Of a stretch of DNA of 5,537 bases, positions 1-4,735 are shown in pieces; the first letter of the stretch is position 1, and each line of letters opens with the position of its first letter. A model generated the notes under the pieces. The model ran no database searches. It saw nothing but the letters and a program-made list of their open reading frames with translations, and was not told the origin of the DNA. Source of the DNA: Nitrospina sp. (GTDB lineage: Bacteria > Nitrospinota > Nitrospinia > Nitrospinales > Nitrospinaceae); contig SMVS01000023.1 in assembly GCA_004357435.1 (NCBI GenBank), positions 1-5,537 of the forward strand, in the 5' to 3' direction. Made by a program: the position numbers and the translations under genes.

Positions 1-260
1 AGATAGGGACCGTAATGGTCACCGAAGTATTTTTCCAAATCCCAGCGGAACCGGCCTTTAAGGTGCGGCATCTGCACCGCCACTTCGTGGTCATACTTGA
101 CGTAGTCCTCGGACCTCCGGGTGATCTCTGGATCGCGCTTGACATTCGGGTCGAGGTACGACTCGCCCATGGCGGAGGAAGCGACAATCAGGTCTTCCGC
201 TTTTTTAATCCATCGCCCCAGCAACTGTCTTTCTTCTTCGGAATTCGGTTCAACCACCAT
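1..260 (-). CDS. Hypothetical protein, N-terminal part (3' end beyond the left edge)
   Basis: An open minus-strand frame begins at an ATG (bases 260-258) and stays open to the window edge, giving about 86 residues without a stop. An AGGAAAG stretch lies a few bases upstream of the ATG and is a reasonable ribosome binding site. The visible protein begins MVVEPNSEEERQLLGRW and is rich in charged and aromatic residues. It has no signal peptide or membrane segment, so it is probably cytoplasmic. The first 30 residues could form an amphipathic helix (EEERQLLGRWIKKAEDLI). The later part is polar, with many Asp, Lys, Arg and Tyr (for example WDLEKYFGDHYGPY). I do not recognise a family and assign no function. 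It is divergently oriented to the TPR gene, so the two may share the regulatory region between them. The frame is convincing because it is long, starts with a good site and has sensible composition. Confidence 0.6.
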   Translation of the reverse strand, partial: MVVEPNSEEERQLLGRWIKKAEDLIVASSAMGESYLDPNVKRDPEITRRSEDYVKYDHEVAVQMPHLKGRFRWDLEKYFGDHYGPY

Positions 261-300
261 CGTTTCTTTCCTATATTCTGTCAATAAAGTGTCCCGCCGC

Positions 301-432
301 ATTGGCAACCCGAGCCCCTTGGCAGAATAGGCCAAGGACTGTGCCGTGAACCATGCCCAACGATTGTTGGGCGCAGGCGGAGTTTGATCCCTTTTGCTCC
401 GGGCCTTGCCCGGCCCTGCCAAGGGGTTGCAA
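301..432. other. Intergenic inverted-repeat cluster, possible structured RNA or divergent regulatory region
   Basis: This is most of the 260-base gap between the divergent genes, and I see no coding gene in it. It contains several perfect inverted repeats. CCCCTTGGCAG (315-325) pairs with CTGCCAAGGGG (416-426), extended by GCAA (305-308) with TTGC (427-430) after a bulge. CCTTGGC (317-323) can instead pair locally with GCCAAGG (331-337). GCCCAAC (355-361) pairs with GTTGGGC (366-372) around a four-base GATT loop. CCGGGC (399-404) pairs with GCCCGG (408-413). The long outer pairing and the hairpin at 317-337 use the same left arm, so they exclude each other. No run of T follows any of these stems, so they are not simple intrinsic terminators. 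The element could be a small RNA, a 5' leader of the TPR gene, a palindromic intergenic repeat or protein-binding DNA. I could not match it to 6S, SRP, tmRNA or a riboswitch class that I know. Confidence 0.45.
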
Positions 433-511
433 TTTCAAGGCCACCTAAGGTAGCATAGGGACCATTCAAGATCAAATAACTACCGGCGATTTTAAGCGGC
501 GCGCTATGGAT

Positions 512-516
512 GGAGG
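512..516 (+). promoter_or_regulatory. Ribosome binding site that fixes the TPR gene start at 521
   Basis: GGAGG lies four bases upstream of the ATG at 521. The earlier in-frame ATG at 506 has no such site; it directly follows a small stem, AGCG/CGCT (495-505). The 521 start is therefore preferred, although the five extra residues encoded from 506 cannot be excluded. Confidence 0.6.
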
Positions 517-520
517 AAGA

Positions 521-1048
521 ATGACGACGGATACAGAAAAAACCGCCGAGGACTGGTTTCAAAATGGTTTGGAATTGGGCCGCGAGGGCGACAACGACGG
601 GGCCATTGCGGCTTATCAGAAAGCGGTGGCAGTGGACCCGACCCACTTTCGGGCCTGGTTCAATATGGGCATCCGCCACGGCCAAATTCCGAAAAACGTG
701 CTGGCGATGGAGTGTTTCAAGAAAGCGGTGGCCCTGCGCCCGGAAGACGCCATGGCCCACTACAGCCTGGGCCTGATTTACAACCTCCTCGGCATGATCG
801 ACGAGTCGGTGCAATCCTATGAGGAAGCCATCAAGATCAATCCAAAATTTGCCCGCGCGCACAGCAACCTGGCGACGGTTCATTATTCCATCAAGCGGGG
901 CCGCGAGGCCATCAGCCATCTCATCATCGCCAAAAATTTGTTTGCGGAAATGGGCGACGCGCGAACGGTGGAAACTGCTGACAGCCTCTTGCAGGAATGT
1001 TATCAGGAGTTCAAACTGTCGCCGGAAGAGTTTGAACATTTAGGTTGA
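521..1048 (+). CDS. Tetratricopeptide-repeat (TPR) protein, small, cytoplasmic
   Basis: The product has 175 residues, made almost wholly of about four TPR units of 34 residues: roughly 9-42, 43-76, 77-110 and 111-144. The TPR pattern is clear in repeats 1 and 3: A/G-rich helix A followed by helix B ending in a DP or NP turn (AIAAYQKAVAVDPTH, SVQSYEEAIKINPKF). Repeat 4 is more degenerate, and a helical tail (145-175) ends the protein. There is no signal peptide or transmembrane segment, unlike many periplasmic TPR lipoproteins, so it should be cytosolic. TPR proteins are scaffolds for protein-protein contact, and the partner cannot be read from the sequence. The start at 521 is chosen for its GGAGG site; 506 would give 180 residues. 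It ends 18 bases before the flavoprotein gene on the same strand, so the two are probably cotranscribed. That association is the only clue to its job. Confidence 0.85.
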   Translation: MTTDTEKTAEDWFQNGLELGREGDNDGAIAAYQKAVAVDPTHFRAWFNMGIRHGQIPKNVLAMECFKKAVALRPEDAMAHYSLGLIYNLLGMIDESVQSYEEAIKINPKFARAHSNLATVHYSIKRGREAISHLIIAKNLFAEMGDARTVETADSLLQECYQEFKLSPEEFEHLG

Positions 1049-1066
1049 TTCTCACCCCCCGACCCC

Positions 1067-2446
1067 ATGAAATTTGATGTCATTGTGATCGGCGGCGGTT
1101 CCGCCGGGTACGCGGCCGCCGACCAGGCGGAACGCGACGGGGCACGGGTCGCCATCATCGACCCCGGCCCGCTGGGCGGGCTCTGCATTTTGCGCGGTTG
1201 CATGCCGACCAAAACCATCCTGCGCTCCTCCGACATCATGTCCCTAATGGCCCGCGCCAAAGAGTTCGGGTTGACCCCGGTGGCAACAAAAGCCGATCTC
1301 TCGGCCATCATCGACCGCAAAAACCGGCTCATCGGCGAGTTCGCGCGTTACCGCGTGGAACAGTTGAAAGCGCCGCGGTTCACTCTGTACGAAGAAAAAG
1401 CCCGCTTCCTTGCCCCGCATGAAATCCAGGCGGGCCCACACCGGTTGAGCGCGCCAGCGTTCATCATCGCCACTGGGTCGGTCGTCATCCGGTTCCCCAT
1501 TCCCGGCATTGACGAGGCGGGCTACCTCACCAGCGACGACGTTCTGGAATTGCGCGAGCAACCGCAATCCCTGATCGTGTTCGGCGCCGGGCCGGTGGCC
1601 GTGGAGCTGGCGCAGTTTTACCAACGCCTCCATACTCAGGTCACCATGATCCAGCGCAGTGACCACATCCTGTCCGCCGGGGACGAAGACCTGGCACAAC
1701 CATTACAAGACCGCCTGCGCGAAGAAGGTATGCAGGTTTTTACCGGGACCCGGCTGAACAAGGTCACCCATGCGGGAACCATGAAGACCGTGCATTTCAC
1801 GCACGGCGGCAAAGAGAAAACCGTTGCAGCGGAGGCTTTGCTGATGGCGCTGGGCAGACAGCCCAATATCGACGGGCTCGACCTCGCAACCGCCGGAGTG
1901 GACACCGATGGCCGGGTGCTCACCGTGGACGCCGCCATGCGCACCAGCCAGCCGCACATTTTCGCGGTGGGCGATGTCAACGGCCGGCATGAAATCGTCC
2001 ACATCGCGATTCAGCAGGGGGAAGTCGCCGGGCACAACGCAACTCATCTCTCAGCAGAACCCAAAACGATGGACGACCGGCTGAAAACCAGCGTGGTTTT
2101 CAGCGACCCGCAGGTGGCCAGTGTCGGCCTGTCCGAAAAAGAGTGCCGGGCGCAAGGCGTCGCTTACCTAGCGGCGTCGTATCCGTTCAACGATCACGGC
2201 AAATCGATGACGCTAGGCGAAACCCACGGCCATGTCAAACTGCTGTGCCGGCCGGACGACGGTGAGATCATCGGCGCACACATCGTCGGCCCGGATGCCG
2301 GGGAACTGATCCATCAACTGATCGCCGTCATGTATTACCACGGCAAAGTATCCGACCTCCTGAATATGCCGCATTACCACCCCACCCTGTCTGAAATCAT
2401 CACTTATCCCGCCGAGGAACTCGCTGAAAAAGTCCGGGCCACATAA
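1067..2446 (+). CDS. Dihydrolipoyl dehydrogenase-type FAD/NAD(P) disulfide oxidoreductase
   Basis: The product has 459 residues, normal for class I pyridine nucleotide-disulfide oxidoreductases. Seen in order: the FAD-binding GGGSAG loop (9-14); the redox-active pair C40 and C45 in GGLCILRGCMPTK; ATGS (135-138); the second nucleotide-binding loop GAGPVAVE (173-180); the second FAD motif ending AVGD (300-303); and a C-terminal dimerisation domain with H438 and E443 in HPTLSE. That His-Glu dyad is the catalytic base pair of dihydrolipoyl dehydrogenases. Such enzymes reoxidise lipoyl arms with NAD+ in 2-oxoacid dehydrogenase and glycine cleavage complexes. The nearby gcvT, gcvH and gcvPA suggest an L-protein role, but they lie on the opposite strand and the link is inference. 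The end of the second-domain beta strand reads TMIQRS, with Gln-Arg where NAD-specific enzymes usually carry an acidic residue. NADPH use or another disulfide substrate is therefore possible. No vicinal C-terminal cysteines are present, which argues against mercuric reductase. No Shine-Dalgarno sequence precedes the ATG. Confidence 0.85.
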   Translation: MKFDVIVIGGGSAGYAAADQAERDGARVAIIDPGPLGGLCILRGCMPTKTILRSSDIMSLMARAKEFGLTPVATKADLSAIIDRKNRLIGEFARYRVEQLKAPRFTLYEEKARFLAPHEIQAGPHRLSAPAFIIATGSVVIRFPIPGIDEAGYLTSDDVLELREQPQSLIVFGAGPVAVELAQFYQRLHTQVTMIQRSDHILSAGDEDLAQPLQDRLREEGMQVFTGTRLNKVTHAGTMKTVHFTHGGKEKTVAAEALLMALGRQPNIDGLDLATAGVDTDGRVLTVDAAMRTSQPHIFAVGDVNGRHEIVHIAIQQGEVAGHNATHLSAEPKTMDDRLKTSVVFSDPQVASVGLSEKECRAQGVAYLAASYPFNDHGKSMTLGETHGHVKLLCRPDDGEIIGAHIVGPDAGELIHQLIAVMYYHGKVSDLLNMPHYHPTLSEIITYPAEELAEKVRAT

Positions 2447-2504
2447 GCGTTTCGGGAAGGCGTGAGCGAAACCCACAATTGGTAGGAGGGGTACCGGAAG
2501 ATGA

Positions 2505-2548
2505 GTTCGGCGGCGCAGGTGCCGTTTGGCTTGTCTGCACCACCGAAC
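2505..2548. terminator. Possible hairpin terminator between convergent genes
   Basis: The 120-base gap between the flavoprotein stop and the HU stop holds no credible gene. GTTCGG (2505-2510) pairs with CCGAAC (2543-2548), and inside it GGTGC (2518-2522) pairs with GCACC (2537-2541), leaving a 14-base loop and an uneven internal bulge. The position suits termination of both converging transcripts. Neither side has a proper T run; only the weak ACATTTAAAG follows on the plus strand. Canonical intrinsic termination is therefore doubtful. Confidence 0.3.
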
Positions 2549-2566
2549 ACATTTAAAGTTCGCCGA

Positions 2567-2896
2567 TCACACCATGTCCTTCAGGCCTTTCAGCGCCAGC
2601 ACCTTGACCGCTTTGCGGGCGGGCTTGGCTTTGAACATCATTTCCTCTCCGGTGAAGGGATTGATGCCTTTCCTCGCCTTGGTCGCCGGTTTTTTGACCA
2701 CCTTGATCTTCATCAAACCCGGCACGGTGAAATGGCCCGGCCCGTTCCCTCTCAAGGTCTTTTTGATCAAACCCTCCAGTGAATCGAATACAGCACTCAC
2801 TTCTTTACGGCTCAAATCCGTTTCCCCGGCAATGTGATTCAGGATTTCCGATTTGGTCGGGGCCTTGCTGGTATTCGCGGTCTTTTTAGTTGCCAT
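2567..2896 (-). CDS. HU/IHF-family histone-like DNA-binding protein
   Basis: The product has 109 residues, against about 90 for classical HU. Residues 1-14 are a Lys/Thr/Ala-rich N-terminal tail (MATKKTANTSKAPT). Residues 15-50 form the helical dimerisation part (KSEILNHIAGETDLSRKEV and following). Residues 54-109 form the beta saddle and DNA-binding arm, including KGINPFTGEE with the arm-tip N79-P80. In HU and IHF the proline at this place intercalates between base pairs. The stretch from about 61 to 76 (LMKIKVVKKPATKARK) is longer and more basic than in E. coli HU and marks a variant subfamily. The protein should bind DNA as a dimer, bend it and compact the nucleoid. GAGGAG lies about 10 bases before the ATG. 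The gene follows gcvPA on the same strand with a 60-base AT-rich gap and may have its own promoter. An intact fold and motif make the family call firm. Confidence 0.92.
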   Translation of the reverse strand: MATKKTANTSKAPTKSEILNHIAGETDLSRKEVSAVFDSLEGLIKKTLRGNGPGHFTVPGLMKIKVVKKPATKARKGINPFTGEEMMFKAKPARKAVKVLALKGLKDMV

Positions 2897-2955
2897 GCCT
2901 TTTAATCTCCTCTCAATAGGGTTGATTTCAATTTAAAAACAAAATTGGTGTTCAA

Positions 2956-2961
2956 ATTATA
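2956..2961 (-). promoter_or_regulatory. Candidate -10 box for the HU gene
   Basis: Read on the minus strand, a perfect TATAAT overlaps the gcvPA stop codon about 60 bases upstream of the HU start. The 60-base spacer after it is AT-rich, unlike the surrounding coding DNA. No convincing -35 hexamer is seen about 17 bases upstream, where the DNA is gcvPA coding sequence. A HU-specific promoter is plausible, because nucleoid proteins are usually made at far higher levels than glycine cleavage enzymes, but it is not shown. Confidence 0.3.
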
Positions 2962-4336
2962 AAGCACCCAACCGGTCGACCAGGTGATCGATTTGATGTT
3001 GGGGGGTGAGCTCGGTGGCGCAGATGAGTAACGCGTTGTTCATTCCAGGGTAGTAATCGCCCAGCGGCAGGCCGGCAACAATTTTCTCTTCCAGCAATCG
3101 GTCCCGGATTTCTGCCGCCGGCCGGGGACACTCGAGGACGAATTCGTTGTAGGTCTCGCCCGAAAATTTAATCTCGTAACCTTGCAGTTTGGACAGTTTA
3201 TTTTTTAAAGCATCCGCCGTTTTCAAATTCTGGATGGCCAGCTCGCGCAGTCCCTGTTTGCCCATCGCCGCGAGGTACACGGTGACGGCCAGCGCGCACA
3301 ACCCCTGGTTGGTGCAGATGTTGGACGTGGCCTTCTCGCGGCGGATGTGCTGTTCGCGCGTCGCCAGGGTGAGCGCATAAGACCGCCGCCCTTCGCGGTC
3401 CAGAGTTTCACCGACGATTCTACCCGGCACCTGCCGAAAATACCGTTCGCGCGTGGCGAAGAATCCAACATACGGTCCGCCATACGACACGGGCAGGCCA
3501 AATCCCTGGCCTTCACCCACCGCGATGTCCGCGTGGCGCTCGCCCGGCGGTTTCAATATGCCCAGCGAAGTCGGCTCGGCCACATTGACAATGAACAGGG
3601 TTTCCTTTTCCTTCAAAAACTCTCCGAGCGCGGCGTACTCCTCGACCACGCCGAAAAAGTTGGGACTCTGGAGCGCCACCGCGGCGGTGTTTTCGCCCAC
3701 ATGCTCTTCTATGAATTTAAGGTCGGTCCTGCCATCGACTAGAAACGGAACCTCGATCAATTTCAATCCACTGCTACGCGTGTAGGTGCCGACCACCCGC
3801 CGGTACTCGGGATGCACCGCGCTGGCGATCAGCACCTCTTTACCGCCGTGAATTCGGTGCGCCATCAACACGCCTTCGGCGAGCGAAGATGCGCCATCAT
3901 AAACGGACGCGTTGGCCAGGTCCATGCCGGTCAGCATACAAATCATGCTTTGGAATTCAAACACGGCCTGCAGGGTGCCCTGACTCACCTCCGGCTGGTA
4001 CGGGGTGTAGGAGGTGGAAAACTCGCCGCGCAAGATGATGTGGTTGACCAGCGACGGCGTGAAATGGCGGTAGGCCCCAGCGCCGAGAAACACCGCGTAG
4101 TCGTCCACACTCAGGTTGCGTTGCGCCATGCGCCGCAGAGTTTGCACCAGATCCGCTTCCGGCAAAGCCGCGGGAATGTTCAGCGGCTCTTCCAGGCGCA
4201 GGCTGTCCGGAATAGAGTCGAACAGGGCCTCCACATTGGAAACGCCAATGGCCTCCAGCATTTCTTTGATGTCTTGTTCGGTGTGCGGCAGGTAGCGCAT
4301 ATCGGTTTTGGGAGCGGGCCAGCCGCTCTCATCCAT
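2957..4336 (-). CDS. gcvPA: Glycine dehydrogenase (decarboxylating) subunit 1, P-protein alpha
   Basis: GcvPA is the N-terminal half of the split P-protein. With GcvPB it decarboxylates glycine and transfers the aminomethyl group to the lipoyl arm of GcvH. Recognisable family blocks are MRYLPHTEQDIKEML (13-27), FLGAGAYRHF (83-92), TSYTPYQPEVSQG (108-120), SVYDGASS (144-151), a GFGLPVSYGGPYVGFFA segment near the middle, and IRREKATSNICTNQ (331-344). The PLP-binding lysine of the complex lies in GcvPB, so this subunit is not expected to be active alone. The 459 residues are slightly longer than usual because of 12 residues before the family-typical start at M13. The ATG at 4336 overlaps the gcvH stop by eight bases, with AAGGA just upstream, so translational coupling favours it. 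The M13 start (bases 4300-4298) has no visible ribosome site but matches the usual N-terminus. No gcvPB follows: an HU gene is next. The gene belongs to the gcvT-gcvH-gcvPA operon. Confidence 0.95.
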   Translation of the reverse strand: MDESGWPAPKTDMRYLPHTEQDIKEMLEAIGVSNVEALFDSIPDSLRLEEPLNIPAALPEADLVQTLRRMAQRNLSVDDYAVFLGAGAYRHFTPSLVNHIILRGEFSTSYTPYQPEVSQGTLQAVFEFQSMICMLTGMDLANASVYDGASSLAEGVLMAHRIHGGKEVLIASAVHPEYRRVVGTYTRSSGLKLIEVPFLVDGRTDLKFIEEHVGENTAAVALQSPNFFGVVEEYAALGEFLKEKETLFIVNVAEPTSLGILKPPGERHADIAVGEGQGFGLPVSYGGPYVGFFATRERYFRQVPGRIVGETLDREGRRSYALTLATREQHIRREKATSNICTNQGLCALAVTVYLAAMGKQGLRELAIQNLKTADALKNKLSKLQGYEIKFSGETYNEFVLECPRPAAEIRDRLLEEKIVAGLPLGDYYPGMNNALLICATELTPQHQIDHLVDRLGAL

Positions 4337-4715
4337 TTTCCTTGATAAAAGTCTCGTAATCGCCAGCAGACATCAACCCGTCCAGTTGACCCGGATCGGA
4401 TAATTCCACTTCGATCAACCATCCCTTGTCATGAGGGTCCTGATTGACCAGTTCCGGGCTGGCTTCCAGCTCTTTGTTGACCGCCACCACTTTGCCTGTG
4501 GCGGGAGCGTACAGGTCGGAAACGGTCTTGACCGATTCCACCACGCCGAAGGTGGCGTTGGCGTTCAGCTCCGTGCCCTCCTTGGGCAGTTCCACGAACA
4601 CCACGTCACCGAGCTGATCCTGGGCAAAATGAGTGATCCCCACCACTCCTTTGGAACCTGTAACACGGAGCCACTCATGCTCTTTAGTGTATAGAAGATC
4701 TTTCGGGACCGCCAT
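4329..4715 (-). CDS. gcvH: Glycine cleavage system H protein (lipoyl carrier)
   Basis: GcvH carries the lipoyl arm that moves the aminomethyl intermediate from the P-protein to the T-protein and is then reoxidised by the L-protein. The 128 residues match the normal family length. Family features are the N-terminal YTKEHEWLRV, the GITHFAQDQLGDVVFVELP block, and the lipoylation motif ESVKTVSDLYAP with its modified lysine at residue 63 (64 if the upstream ATG is used). The C-terminal GWLIEVEL and SAGDYETFIKE complete the fold. Two ATGs stand in tandem. AGGAGG is only two bases from the first (4718) but five from the second (4715), so the second is preferred. The start lies 20 bases beyond the gcvT stop, and the end overlaps gcvPA by eight bases (ATGGATGA). 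This packing shows one transcript and suggests coupled translation. Cytoplasmic. The identification is firm. Confidence 0.96.
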   Translation of the reverse strand: MAVPKDLLYTKEHEWLRVTGSKGVVGITHFAQDQLGDVVFVELPKEGTELNANATFGVVESVKTVSDLYAPATGKVVAVNKELEASPELVNQDPHDKGWLIEVELSDPGQLDGLMSAGDYETFIKENG

Positions 4716-4720
4716 CATTG

Positions 4721-4726
4721 CCTCCT
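4721..4726 (-). promoter_or_regulatory. Ribosome binding site of gcvH
   Basis: On the minus strand AGGAGG precedes tandem start codons. The two-base spacing to the first ATG is too short for normal initiation, while five bases to the second is acceptable. The site lies in the short gcvT-gcvH gap. Confidence 0.7.
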
Positions 4727-4735
4727 TCTTAATGG

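Noticed and set aside
279..284. Perfect minus-strand TTGACA just upstream of the gene at 1-260
   Set aside because: A -10 box at normal spacing would fall at or past the start codon, so it cannot drive that gene as a standard promoter.
355..372. GCCCAAC and GTTGGGC, which fit the integron attC core consensus (RYYYAAC and GTTRRRY)
   Set aside because: The two cores are only four bases apart, whereas attC sites span roughly 57 to 141 bases; there is no cassette structure or integrase. A plain hairpin explains it.
380..390. GAGTTTGATCC, similar to the 5' end of 16S rRNA
   Set aside because: Only about 11 bases match and nothing around it resembles rRNA; chance similarity.
301..432. 6S RNA, SRP RNA or a known riboswitch
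   Set aside because: The closing helix and inner hairpins recall 6S-like shapes, but I see neither the SRP GGAAG..GCAGC motif nor conserved 6S or riboswitch core sequences on either strand. A named class is not supported.
427..456. Sigma70-like promoter for the TPR gene: TTGCAA and TAGCAT with an 18-base spacer
   Set aside because: Each hexamer matches only four of six consensus positions and overlaps the inverted repeat; such matches are common by chance.
281..1039. A 252-codon minus-strand open frame across the TPR gene
   Set aside because: It is antisense to a gene with clear TPR repeats and a good ribosome site; its translation is His/Arg-rich and shows no domain. Typical shadow frame of GC-biased coding DNA.
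1067..2446. Mercuric reductase
   Set aside because: No N-terminal metal-binding domain and no C-terminal vicinal cysteines; no mer genes nearby. The HPTLSE end fits the general dihydrolipoyl dehydrogenase group.
2501..2782. 93-codon plus-strand frame with AGGAGGGG nine bases before its ATG
   Set aside because: The ribosome-site match is notable, but the frame lies almost wholly antisense to the well-conserved HU gene and its product resembles no protein family.
3812..4345. 177-codon plus-strand frame antisense to gcvPA
   Set aside because: It mirrors a highly conserved gene and has no motif of its own; shadow frame.
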